Shown: positions 33,063 to 41,673 of the stretch, piece after piece | Layout: each line of letters opens with the position of its first letter | How positions within the stretch are numbered: position 1 is the stretch's first letter | DNA from: Streptomyces sp. SID12488 | GTDB taxonomy: Bacteria > Actinomycetota > Actinomycetes > Streptomycetales > Streptomycetaceae | Length of the DNA stretch: 64,000 nucleotides | Direction: 5' to 3' | NCBI RefSeq assembly: GCF_010548275.1 | Contig: NZ_JAAGLT010000004.1 | Span: forward strand, 337,984 to 401,983 | Translations under genes and position numbers: made by a program | The notes under the pieces: generated by a model | Databases searched by the model: none | The model's input: only the letters and a program-made list of their open reading frames with translations | Told to the model about the DNA's origin: nothing

Positions 33063-33098
33063 TTGACAGCGGATTGACAGGTTACGTGGGGTTGACTG
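33063..33098. promoter_or_regulatory. TTGACAG direct repeats (possible activator site)
   Basis: TTGACAG occurs at 33063-33069 and 33074-33080 (11-bp period, 4-bp spacer), with TTGACTG at 33092-33098. Heptamers at 11-bp spacing upstream of a -10 box recall SARP activator sites, read as CTGTCAA toward the operon. No SARP gene is in the window. Confidence 0.4.
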
Positions 33099-33243
33099 CG
33101 CCGGGGCGTACTGTTCGTGTGCTCTATGCGCGTTGGGGCGTTCTGCCCCCGCCTGCGAATGAGCTTCTTGTCGAAATTGAATTTCGATGATTAGGGTGAC
33201 TCTCCTTCCTGCTTTTTCGCTCAGGATTCGGAAGTGCCCCCCC

Positions 33244-33381
33244 ATGCCCGAATTGCCGACACTGCACGCGTCCCCACCGCGGGCAGCGAAGATGGAGGCC
33301 CCGAAGGTCGCCGTCGCGAGCCTGGTCGGCACGACGATCGAGTAGTACGACTTCGCCGTGTACGGCACCGCCTCCGTGTTT
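33244..33381 (+). pseudogene. Relic: N-terminus of an MHS-family MFS transporter
   Basis: From ATG 33244 the frame reads into APKVAVASLVGTTIE, a stop, then YDFAVYGTASVF. This is the N-terminal signature of metabolite:H+ symporters (ASxxGTTIEWYDFxxYGTA). The conserved Trp codon has become TAG at 33343-33345, and the sequence diverges after about 33381. Only the first membrane segment survives. Confidence 0.72.
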
Positions 33382-33456
33382 CGATGTGTGCTCTGGTCTG
33401 AGCCGAAGTGGGTCGCGAAATACGCACGGAGTCGCACTCAGGCTAGGAGTTTCCGA

Positions 33457-34395
33457 TTGGCTACTCACCGTTACAAATCCAGGTCCATGCGATACGGATT
33501 GGTAATGGCATCGCTGGGGCTGATGACCGCCGGGGCCGCGATATCCGCCCCGGCGGCATCGGCCGCCGTCTCGACCGCGGCCCTTCGGGGTGCTGATTCC
33601 GGGCGATGTCTGGACGTCCCCGGCGGAAAGACCGAGAACGGCACCGAACTCACGCTGTGGGACTGCAACGGGGGTAGTAACCAGCAGTGGTCGTACGACA
33701 CGACGACCAAAGCGCTGGGCGTTTATGGAAGCAAATGCCTGGACAGCGAGAGCGACAGCGCGGTCAACGGCGTGGCCGTGCTCGTACGGGACTGCACGGG
33801 CGGCACCACCCAGCAGTGGGACGTCGTATCCGGGGGGACCGTCAGGAACGTCGGTCTGGGCCTCTGCCTGGACGCGGCCGAGCTGGGTGTCGCAAACGGG
33901 ACTCCGATCCAGCTGTGGTCCTGCAACGGCGGCGGAAACCAGCAGTGGAGCGGAATCACACCCGCCACGCCTGCCGACACGACGGGCATGACGTCGCTGG
34001 AGAAGCAGGCGTTCGACACCGTCAACGCGCAACGGACCGCCAACGGCTGCGCGGCCCTGGTGGTCGATGCGAGCCTGCAGAAGGCCGCCCACGACTATGC
34101 GGCCGAGATGGTGCGGACCCACAACTTCTCGCACACTTCGGCGAGCGGAAAGAGCCCCACCGACCGGGTCAAGGACGCCGGATACACCCGGGGCGGCGTC
34201 GGCGAGAACATCGCGATGGGTTTCGAGGGCGACCCGAACGGCGTGGTCAACAACGCGACCTACGGGTGGATGAGCAGTTCCGGCCATCGCGCGAACATCC
34301 TCAATTGCGGCTACACCAGGACCGGTATGGGATACGACTCGGGGAACATCGACCCGAACTACGCCGACGGTTCCTGGGTGCAGGTATTCGGCTGA
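33457..34395 (+). CDS. Secreted ricin-type lectin + CAP domain protein
   Basis: About 312 residues from TTG 33457 (AGGAG 33445-33449, 7 bp upstream). Signal peptide with core YGLVMASLGLMTAGAAI ending ASAAV. Residues 38-160 form an R-type beta-trefoil with three QxW repeats (NQQWSY, TQQWDV, NQQWSG) and paired cysteines (CLDV...C). Residues 170-312 are a CAP/SCP domain: DTVNAQRTANGC, HNFSHTSASGKSP, GENIAMGF, SSGHRANILNCGYT, with the conserved His/Glu cluster. Likely a secreted carbohydrate-binding protein; CAP domains of bacteria have unclear activity. It is transcribed away from the biosynthetic cluster. Confidence 0.88.
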   Translation: MATHRYKSRSMRYGLVMASLGLMTAGAAISAPAASAAVSTAALRGADSGRCLDVPGGKTENGTELTLWDCNGGSNQQWSYDTTTKALGVYGSKCLDSESDSAVNGVAVLVRDCTGGTTQQWDVVSGGTVRNVGLGLCLDAAELGVANGTPIQLWSCNGGGNQQWSGITPATPADTTGMTSLEKQAFDTVNAQRTANGCAALVVDASLQKAAHDYAAEMVRTHNFSHTSASGKSPTDRVKDAGYTRGGVGENIAMGFEGDPNGVVNNATYGWMSSSGHRANILNCGYTRTGMGYDSGNIDPNYADGSWVQVFG

Positions 34396-34939
34396 AGCCT
34401 GTGCCTGTGCCGATGCCGATGTGAGGTGACTGGTCCGCGCCGGGCCGCCGATGCCTTCCCGAGGGCGACCCGGCAGGTGCGCGCCGCATCCCACGAAGGC
34501 CGCTCCGACCGCCGTCGTGGTCGTGCTTTCTTGAGTACGTCCACTGGGCGGCGGCGGCGGCCGGCGCGGCCACGGCCAGTGTGGTGACCCGTGCCAGGTG
34601 CCGGTTCGTCCGCGCTCCGCGCGGCGGTGCCTTCCCCATGTCCGACTCCCCTGCCGTCCGTGTCGCCCCGCGCACTTCTCGCGGGGCCCGGTAGCCCACT
34701 CTGCTGCCCCGGAGGGCAGCACCGCCTCGGCCGAACGGCCGGAACCCGCAGACCGGAACCGCCTCTGTACTGGCCGAACGGAGGAGGCGGGGCTCGTGCG
34801 GAGAGGCGCACACTGACATCTCGTCAGAAACCCGTCGGACGTATTTCCAACCCGATGCCACCTCCGTCCGTCTCTAGGCCCGAGCCGTCGGGAGTACGTG
34901 CGACGGCTCCTGTCCGATGTCGAGGTGTCAGGAGTTCAG
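34396..34939. other. 544-bp region between CAP protein and subtilisin copy 2
   Basis: No convincing gene. On the minus strand an ATG at 34639 with GGGAG 6 bp upstream begins MGKAPPRGARTNRH and a signal-like RVTTLAVAAPAAAAA, but soon becomes Arg/Pro-rich and runs antisense into the CAP gene. A frameshifted relic of a small secreted protein is possible. Nothing else is recognised. Confidence 0.4.
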
Positions 34940-37900
34940 GTGCAGTTACGTGCGAGACCGACACGTGCGGTTGTGGCGGCGGGGGTGGCCTCGACGGCTC
35001 TTCTGCTGGCCGGTGTCCCGGGTGCGGAAGCCCAGGACACGAGCGGCGCCGGTACTACGGTCGAGGCGGCCGAGACGTCCAAGCCCGCCAAGGCGTCCGG
35101 TACGGCCAGGGCGGTGAAGACGGTGACCCTGGTGACGGGTGACCAGGTCATGGTGGACGGCGCCGGAAAGGTCACCGGCGTGGTCCGGGGCGAGGGCCGG
35201 GAGAAGGTGGCGTTCTCCGTCCGGGACGTCGGCGGTCACACCCGGGTCGTGCCCGGTGATGCCGAACTGCTGCTGGCGCAGGGCAGGTTGGACGCCCGGC
35301 TGTTCGACGTGACCCAGCTGGTCGCGGACGGCTATGACGACGCGGGGCGTGGTGACGTACCGCTGATCGTCACCTTCAGGGGCAAGAAGGCGCCCTCGAT
35401 GTCCCCGTTCACCGGGGCGGGGGCGAAGGTCGGCCGGGCGTTGCCGGTGGTCAACGGCAAGGCGATACGGCCCGTGAAGAAGCGCGGCGCCGACTTCTGG
35501 AACGCCGTGACCGGTAGTGACGGAAAGGCCGACGAGGCAGCGGAGTTCACCGCCTCGACCGCCGTCGAGAAGGTGTGGCTGGACGGCAGGCGAAAGGCCA
35601 GCCTCGACAAGAGCGTGCCGCAGATCGGCGCGCCGACCGCCTGGGCCGCCGGCTACGACGGCACCGGCGTCAAGGTCGCCGTGCTCGACACCGGGATCGA
35701 CACGACCCACCCCGACCTCGCGAGCCAGGTGGTGGCCGAACAGGACTTCAGCGGATCGTCGGGCACCGGCGACAAGTTCGGCCACGGCACGCATGTGGCG
35801 TCCACGGTGGCAGGTACGGGCGCCAAGGCCGGGGGCAAGTACAAGGGCGTCGCCCCGGGGGCCAAGATCCTGAACGGCAAGGTCCTCGACGACAGCGGCT
35901 TCGGCATGGACTCCGGGATCATCGCGGGCATGGAGTGGGCGGTGGCCCAGGGGGCCGCGGTCGTCAACCTGAGCCTCGGCGGCGAGGACATGCCCGGCAT
36001 CGACCCGATGGAGGAGACGGTCAACAGGCTCTCCGCCGAGAGCGACACCCTCTTCGTCATCGCGGCCGGAAACGAGGGAGAGGGCGGCGAGAGCACGGTC
36101 GGCTCGCCCGGCAGCGCGGACGCCGCGCTCACCGTCGGCGCGGTCGACAAGTCCGACGCTCTCGCCGACTTCTCCAGCCGGGGCCCGCGCGTCGGTGACG
36201 GTGGGGTCAAGCCCGATCTGACCGCGCCCGGCGTCGACATCACGGCCGCCTCGGCCCCCGGCAGCATCCTTGAGGGGGAGTACCCCTCCGACATACCCGG
36301 CTACCTCACCATCAGCGGCACCTCCATGGCGACCCCGCATGTCGCGGGCGCCGCCGCACTCCTCGCCCAGCAGCACCCCGACTGGACCGGCGAGCGCCTC
36401 AAGGCCGTCCTCACCGGCTCGGCCAAGCCGGGCTCGTACAGCTCCTTCCAGCAGGGCACCGGGCGCACCGACCTGGTCCGGGCGCTGGACCAGAGCGTCA
36501 TCACCGAGCCGCAGCCGCTCGACTTCGGTCTCCAGCAGTGGCCGCACGGCGACGACACCCCGACGACCAAGCAGGTGACGTACCGCAACCTCGGTACCGA
36601 GCCGGTCACCCTCGACCTGTCCGTCGACGCCCTCTCGGTGGACGGCAAGCCCGCCGCCCAGGGCATGTTCACCGTGTCGCCGCAGCGGGTCACCGTCCCG
36701 GCGGGCGGCACGGCGAGTGCCTCCGTCACCGCCGACACCCGAGTCGGCGGCGTCGACGGCTCCTTCGGCGGCTCGGTGCAGGCCACCTCGACCGACGGCA
36801 AGATCCAGGTACGCACCGCCGTCGGCGTGGAGCGCGAGGTCGAGTCGTACAGCCTGACGCTGAAGCACCTCGACGAGAACGGCGCGCCGACCGGCGACGC
36901 CGCCACCTCCCTCTCCGACCTCGGCAGCGACTTCTACGCCGACTACGCCGACGAGCAGGACGGCGAGCTCACGGTGCGGCTGCCGAAGGGCGACTATGCC
37001 CTCAGCGGGGTGATCCACCCGTCCTACGAATCCGCCACCCACGCCATCCTGGTGCAGCCGAAGCTGACCCTGGACCGGGACACCACCTTCACGGTCGACG
37101 CCCGGCAGACGCGGCCGGTCGCGGTCACCGTGCCGGACGCGGCGGCGGAGAACACCGAGGCCACGGCCTACTTCAGCTACGCCCGCGGCGAGGGCCTGCG
37201 CCCGGGCCGCATGGAGTTCATCCTGCCCACCTTCAAGGGCACGACCTTCGGACAGCTCGGACCCGAGCCGTCCGCCGGCCAGACGCCCGCCGTGTTCGCC
37301 GGCGACTGGACCCGCGAGGATGCCGAGGGCCGGCCGGTCACCTACCACCTGGGCTGGAACCGCCCCGGCGGCCTGGACGGATTCACCGCCGAGGTGCGGA
37401 AGAACCAGCTCGCCAAGGTCGCCGTGCAGGTCGGCGTGCCCGTCGCCGGGAGGCGCGTCCAGTTCGAGGTGACGCCGCACACCCCCGACGGTGACCTGAT
37501 CCGCACCAACTACGACCTGCGGGGCGACCTGCCGCTGCGCACCACGGACTACGTCCTCGACAACGACGTCAAGTGGTCCTTCCGCGCATGGCAGATGTTC
37601 GGCGAGGGCCACGACTCGCACTCCGAGACCTTCCTGATGCGGATGCCGAGGACCTGGCAGGCTGGTCACAACTACACCGAGCGGTTCAACGTCGGCGTCT
37701 TCGGCCCGACCCTGCCCGCCGCGGGCGACCTCGGACCGGAGCGGGGACTCCCCGGCGTCGTGCGGTACGGGAACGTCATCAGGGCCTTCACACCGCAGTT
37801 CGGCGACGGCGCCGGACACTGGGGCCTCAGCGAATACACCTCGGTGACCGGCTCGCTCCAGGCGGACGGCAAGGAGATACCCGACGAATACGGCATCTCG

Positions 37901-38368
37901 CCGATCGACCTCACCGAGTACACCGTTCCCGCCCAGGACAGCGCGTACAAGCTGACCGTGGACGCGTCCCGTGATCCCGCGGTGTACCCGGTCAGCACCC
38001 GCGTCCGTACGGAGTGGACCTTCCGCTCCGCCACCACCCCCGAGGACGCGAACACCACCCTCCCGCTGTCGGTGGTCCGTTTCTCGCCCGACCTGAGCCT
38101 GTCCAGCACGGCGAAGGCGGGCAAGCGGTTCACGGTGCCCTTCACCGTCGAGGGCGCGGCGGCCGGAAAGAAGCCCGCCAAGCTCACCTTCGAGGTCTCG
38201 TACGACGACGGCGCCACCTGGCAGCACGCCAAGGCCGTCGGCGGTACGCACCTGGCGCTGACCCACCCGGCCACCGCGGGCTCCGTCTCGCTGCGGGCGA
38301 AGCTGACCGACCGCGCCGGCAACACACTGGTCCAGACGATCGAACGCGCCTACCTCACCACCAAGTAG
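34940..38368 (+). CDS. Secreted S8 family serine peptidase (subtilisin-like), copy 2
   Basis: About 1142 residues from GTG 34940 (AGGAG 34930-34934). Signal peptide with ARPTRAVVAAGVASTALLLA ends near GAEAQ. Catalytic triad: Asp250 (VAVLDTGID), His282 (GHGTHVAS) and Ser462 (GTSMATPH). The pro-region VTLVTGDQVMVDGAGKVTGV, RLFDVTQLVADGYDDAG and the long C-terminal beta domains match the copy at 4425-7787 nearly end to end, finishing AYLTTK. The two are clear paralogues about 30 kb apart. It is closed by a long terminator hairpin. Likely an extracellular protease of the same class with different specificity. Confidence 0.93.
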   Translation: MQLRARPTRAVVAAGVASTALLLAGVPGAEAQDTSGAGTTVEAAETSKPAKASGTARAVKTVTLVTGDQVMVDGAGKVTGVVRGEGREKVAFSVRDVGGHTRVVPGDAELLLAQGRLDARLFDVTQLVADGYDDAGRGDVPLIVTFRGKKAPSMSPFTGAGAKVGRALPVVNGKAIRPVKKRGADFWNAVTGSDGKADEAAEFTASTAVEKVWLDGRRKASLDKSVPQIGAPTAWAAGYDGTGVKVAVLDTGIDTTHPDLASQVVAEQDFSGSSGTGDKFGHGTHVASTVAGTGAKAGGKYKGVAPGAKILNGKVLDDSGFGMDSGIIAGMEWAVAQGAAVVNLSLGGEDMPGIDPMEETVNRLSAESDTLFVIAAGNEGEGGESTVGSPGSADAALTVGAVDKSDALADFSSRGPRVGDGGVKPDLTAPGVDITAASAPGSILEGEYPSDIPGYLTISGTSMATPHVAGAAALLAQQHPDWTGERLKAVLTGSAKPGSYSSFQQGTGRTDLVRALDQSVITEPQPLDFGLQQWPHGDDTPTTKQVTYRNLGTEPVTLDLSVDALSVDGKPAAQGMFTVSPQRVTVPAGGTASASVTADTRVGGVDGSFGGSVQATSTDGKIQVRTAVGVEREVESYSLTLKHLDENGAPTGDAATSLSDLGSDFYADYADEQDGELTVRLPKGDYALSGVIHPSYESATHAILVQPKLTLDRDTTFTVDARQTRPVAVTVPDAAAENTEATAYFSYARGEGLRPGRMEFILPTFKGTTFGQLGPEPSAGQTPAVFAGDWTREDAEGRPVTYHLGWNRPGGLDGFTAEVRKNQLAKVAVQVGVPVAGRRVQFEVTPHTPDGDLIRTNYDLRGDLPLRTTDYVLDNDVKWSFRAWQMFGEGHDSHSETFLMRMPRTWQAGHNYTERFNVGVFGPTLPAAGDLGPERGLPGVVRYGNVIRAFTPQFGDGAGHWGLSEYTSVTGSLQADGKEIPDEYGISPIDLTEYTVPAQDSAYKLTVDASRDPAVYPVSTRVRTEWTFRSATTPEDANTTLPLSVVRFSPDLSLSSTAKAGKRFTVPFTVEGAAAGKKPAKLTFEVSYDDGATWQHAKAVGGTHLALTHPATAGSVSLRAKLTDRAGNTLVQTIERAYLTTK

Positions 38369-38387
38369 CTCTCCGGAAAGCGCGTCG

Positions 38388-38430
38388 AGTCCCGTTCCGG
38401 GCGGTGTCACCCACCGCCCGGAACGGGACT
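38388..38430 (+). terminator. Strong terminator after subtilisin copy 2
   Basis: Perfect 19-bp stem (38388-38406 with 38412-38430) with a 5-base loop, 20 bp after the stop codon and followed by a short T-rich CTTCGTCGTT. Confidence 0.88.
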
Positions 38431-38585
38431 CTTCGTCGTTCCACCGCCGTTCCACCGCCGCTCCATCGTCGTCCCACAACTGTCTCTCCGGTCACGCGAG
38501 TTCACGGGTTCCCATTCACCGCGAGCGGGGATAGCCATAGGGTGCGGCCACAGGTCGCGGGGACCGGCGACGGGGGGAACGCCAC

Positions 38586-40913
38586 GTGTTCATGTCCCGA
38601 TGGAGTGCGTCCGGGGCCAGAGCGCCTTCACTCGGACGCATCGCACTGCTGTGCCTGATCCTTCTCCTCGTGGGCAGCTCCTGGGGGCAGGACCGCGTGG
38701 AGGGTTTGTACCTGGACCACTCCGAGAGCGGGCCGACGCGGTGGCTGGTCGTGGGCGCGTACGTCCCGAGTTGGTACTTCTCCACCGACGCGTCCACCGA
38801 CGCGTCCACCGACGCGTACATCGACGAAGTCGGCTCGAGCATGCGGGTCGTGCAGAACATCAGCGTCGTGCTGCTGCTCGTGGCACTCGCCTGGGTACTG
38901 GCGCGGTCGCGGCCCCCGGGGGTGGCCGGCTGGATCCGCTGCCTCGTCGCGGGTGTGCTGGTGTCGGAGATCGTGGCCCTGCTGCGGTGGTGGATGCTCG
39001 ACACCTTCGTCGACGGACTGACCCTGTCGACCGCCGGACTGCGCGAGGAAGTCACGAACGCGGCCCTCTCCTTCGGCCTGATGGCCGGTGTCCTGCTCGC
39101 CCTCCTGACCATCGGGCTGCCGCGTGTACGCGTCAACACGTCAGTCGGCGCCACCAAGTCGCTGTTCCGTCCGAGAAAGGGAGATGCCGCCATGACGACC
39201 CCGCAGGCGCACATGCCGGTCGGGAGCATGCCGGGTGATGTCACCCGGTACCTGTGCGCCGGGGCCTACGTCGACGAGGGCTTCGCCGACCGGGTGGTGG
39301 AGGGTGTGCTCGCCGACGAGGCCGGCGCCGTGGCGCCCTCGCCCGATGTCGACCTGGTGGCGGTGGCCCGCCACTGCCTGGCGGCGCAGGACCTCCGTCG
39401 CGACCGCGACCTGCGGCTGACCGGGGCGTTCGCGGTCGTGGCACTGTTCGCACCGCTGTGGCTGCTGTTCCCCGCGGTGCTCCTGGCCGCCGTCACAGCG
39501 GCGAGCCGCCCGCGCCCCAGCCGCGCCACCCGTGGCCAACGCCAGCCCGGCAGCAGGGTGTTGATGGGTACGGGGTTCACCGCGACCGTGGTGGTGCTCT
39601 GCGCCTTCCCCTTCGCCATCGGCATCGCGGCACTGCCCGTCTCCGGCCTCGCGAGCTGGCTGTTGGGCGCCTACCTGGCCGGGGTACCGGCCGTACTCGC
39701 GTCCGTCGGCGCGACGCTCTTCGCGTACGCGACGGTCGTGCGGCACGATCTCGCCGTCGACAGGCTGCTGCGCACCACCATGACCCGCGAGACGTTCACC
39801 CGGCAGCCCCCGCCGTCCGTGCCCCGGCGGGTGTGGATCGCCAGACGGCTGGCGGTCCTCAAGGAGGCACGCGACGGCAACGTCACCGTGTACAGCGGCT
39901 TCTCACCGTTCGTCGGTTACGCCAAGGCCGCCTCCAACTGGTCGCTCGCCGTGCCGCTCCTGCCCGCCGACGACACCCCCGGCAAGAGGTCGCGCCCCGC
40001 CGAGCCGGAGGCGTTCACCGTCGTCGAACTCGTCGACCACGTACGCGAACAGCTCCGCGCGGTCGCCGTGCACGGCGGTCTCAACGGGACGGCGGACGCC
40101 ACCTCGGCGGACCTCCGCTCCCTCACCGTCGAGGACCGAATCTTCGTGGACGGTACGACCATCGGCGACGACCCCCGGTTCATGTCGACCACCGGCCTGT
40201 CACCGGCCGCGCGGCTGTCGGCCGAGGAGATCCAGGAGATCGTGCTCCGTCCGACCGGCGCGGTCCGTCACCATCTGGCGGTCCACGTACCGCTGTGGGG
40301 CGGCGACGTGGTGCCGAGCGTGTTCCTGCACTTCTCGACCGAGGGCAGGACCCTGCACCTGCAGTGCGGCAACCATGTGCTCGGTCCGGTGGCCGCCGCC
40401 TACCACGTGGTGGACCGACTGCGTGACCCCCTCACCCCCGAGCGGCAGCGCGGGCTGCTGACGGACGCTCTTCCCCGTACCCGCCCGGCGTTCTTCGGGG
40501 CCCCCTCCCGCGCGCTGCGCCAGGCGCGTTTCGAGGCCAGGCGCACCCGGCGGATGGTGGACGAACTGACCGCCCTGGAGCAGGACCCGGTCTTCGACTA
40601 CGGCGCTCGGCTGAGCGTGAGAGAGATGGCGCTGAGCCCCAGCTACCACAACTACTTCCAGGTGGTGGACGCCGGACGGATCACGTCGGCGGTGGAACGC
40701 CACACCCTCGCCGCGATCCGGGAGTTCCTCGACGCGCGCGGCTACGACATCACCGACTTCCGCAGCCAGCAGCAGACCATCCTCAACCAGGGCCTCATCC
40801 AGCAGGGCGGTACGAGCATCATCGGCAACCAGGCGATCGGCCCGGGTTCCAGCGCCACCCAGAACGTCACGCGGAAGACCGGCCCGGCCGCCACCGCCGG
40901 CGCCGAGAAGTAG
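38586..40913 (+). CDS. Multipass membrane protein with C-terminal G/N/Q motif
   Basis: Protein of 775 residues, no named family recognised. Hydrophobic segments lie near residues 17-35, 90-110, 118-140, 155-180 and again at 278-310, 330-355 and 358-385; the middle (185-275) and the long C-terminal half (from 400) are soluble. A 12-bp DNA repeat encodes the STDASTDASTDA loop near residue 68. The last 50 residues carry NQGLIQQGGTSIIGNQAIG, nearly repeated in the next protein (NNGLVINGGTHYVGNQAIG). Such a shared terminal motif suggests homotypic assembly. The gene ends 30 bp before that partner. Start GTG 38586; ATG 38592 is an alternative. Confidence 0.75.
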   Translation: MFMSRWSASGARAPSLGRIALLCLILLLVGSSWGQDRVEGLYLDHSESGPTRWLVVGAYVPSWYFSTDASTDASTDAYIDEVGSSMRVVQNISVVLLLVALAWVLARSRPPGVAGWIRCLVAGVLVSEIVALLRWWMLDTFVDGLTLSTAGLREEVTNAALSFGLMAGVLLALLTIGLPRVRVNTSVGATKSLFRPRKGDAAMTTPQAHMPVGSMPGDVTRYLCAGAYVDEGFADRVVEGVLADEAGAVAPSPDVDLVAVARHCLAAQDLRRDRDLRLTGAFAVVALFAPLWLLFPAVLLAAVTAASRPRPSRATRGQRQPGSRVLMGTGFTATVVVLCAFPFAIGIAALPVSGLASWLLGAYLAGVPAVLASVGATLFAYATVVRHDLAVDRLLRTTMTRETFTRQPPPSVPRRVWIARRLAVLKEARDGNVTVYSGFSPFVGYAKAASNWSLAVPLLPADDTPGKRSRPAEPEAFTVVELVDHVREQLRAVAVHGGLNGTADATSADLRSLTVEDRIFVDGTTIGDDPRFMSTTGLSPAARLSAEEIQEIVLRPTGAVRHHLAVHVPLWGGDVVPSVFLHFSTEGRTLHLQCGNHVLGPVAAAYHVVDRLRDPLTPERQRGLLTDALPRTRPAFFGAPSRALRQARFEARRTRRMVDELTALEQDPVFDYGARLSVREMALSPSYHNYFQVVDAGRITSAVERHTLAAIREFLDARGYDITDFRSQQQTILNQGLIQQGGTSIIGNQAIGPGSSATQNVTRKTGPAATAGAEK

Positions 40914-40943
40914 CCCCAGATGACCGGAAGGCAGGGATTCGCG

Positions 40944-41396
40944 ATGAGCAGCGCTAGCGGCAGCAGCAGTAGCGGTAGCAGTGAGGTCGGCCGTCCGGAG
41001 CCGCCCGTCCGCCCCGAGCCGCCTGTCAACAACGGCCTGGTGATCAACGGCGGTACGCACTACGTGGGCAACCAGGCGATCGGCCACCGCGCCCAGGCGT
41101 TCTCCGGTTCGGTCGGCTTCCAGCCGCAGGGCGCGGAGCAGGCCGCCGCCCGGATGACCGAACTCCTCGTCCAGGTCGAGCAGTTGCTCGCCCAACACCG
41201 CGAGGCGCTGGCCGACCCCGAGGCCACCACCCGGGAACTGCGCCGCCTGCGGGAGGAACTCGACGAGGAGGAGCCGGAGCCGACGGTCCTGCGACGCGCC
41301 CTTGACCGCCTGACCGAGTTTGTCCAGCCGGTGACCCCGCTGGTACTCGCGGTAGGGGAACTCGCGCAGACGGTACGGGGGGCTCTGAGCGTCTGA
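40944..41396 (+). CDS. Small partner protein with N-terminal G/N/Q motif and helical tail
   Basis: About 150 residues from ATG 40944 (AGGGA 7 bp upstream; ATG 40920 would add 8 residues). Residues 1-35 are Ser/Gly/Pro-rich. Then NNGLVINGGTHYVGNQAIG (about 33-51) matches the C-terminal motif of the membrane protein just upstream. The rest is strongly helical and charged (MTELLVQVEQLLAQHREALA, LRRLREELDEEEPEPTVLRR, LTEFVQPVTPLVLAVGELAQ), suggesting a coiled-coil oligomer. It resembles actinobacterial DUF5955-like proteins, which I cannot verify. The two genes form a unit; a signalling or assembly role through the motif is inferred. Confidence 0.75.
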   Translation: MSSASGSSSSGSSEVGRPEPPVRPEPPVNNGLVINGGTHYVGNQAIGHRAQAFSGSVGFQPQGAEQAAARMTELLVQVEQLLAQHREALADPEATTRELRRLREELDEEEPEPTVLRRALDRLTEFVQPVTPLVLAVGELAQTVRGALSV

Positions 41397-41593
41397 CGGC
41401 CCTGGTGCCGACGCGCCGGCCTCCACCGTGTCGGCACTCGGGCGACCTTCGCCGCGGCCCGGGAGCCGGACTGCGGCGAGCGAGAAGGCACGGCCGACGA
41501 CATCCGTCGCTGGACGACCACCCGGCGGCGGCCCACTCGGTCCGCGCCCGCCACAACGCGCTGGACCCGGACCTGGACCCGGACGTGTACTTC

Positions 41594-41647
41594 GCCGCAG
41601 CCGCAGCCGCAGCCGCAGCCGCAGCCGCAGCCGCAGCCGCAGCCGCA
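41594..41647. repeat. (GCCGCA)9 hexanucleotide tandem repeat
   Basis: Nine perfect copies of GCCGCA in the non-coding gap between the convergent motif-protein and GtrA genes. One frame would encode poly-alanine but no credible gene contains it. Its length is likely to vary between strains. Confidence 0.9.
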
Positions 41648-41673
41648 GCCGTGGACGCGGCACCGGCCGCCGA

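Larger units (their letters stand above)
32926..33243. other. Upstream control region of the biosynthetic operon
   Basis: About 318 bp, clearly AT-richer than its surroundings, with no protein-like frame. It holds two palindromes near the gene (AACTTTCAAGTT at 32967-32978; CACGAG-CATT-CTCGTG at 32986-33001), a TATAAA -10 and TTGACAG direct repeats, annotated separately. It is the likely switch for the whole cluster. Confidence 0.6.

Noticed and set aside
33060..33437. Minus-strand small frame in the cluster control region
   Set aside because: It spans the AT-rich control DNA and the MFS relic antisense; no ribosome site or family.
34946..38479. Minus-strand open frame of about 1177 residues
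   Set aside because: Antisense to the second subtilisin, with no recognisable motifs; the plus strand has the full catalytic triad.
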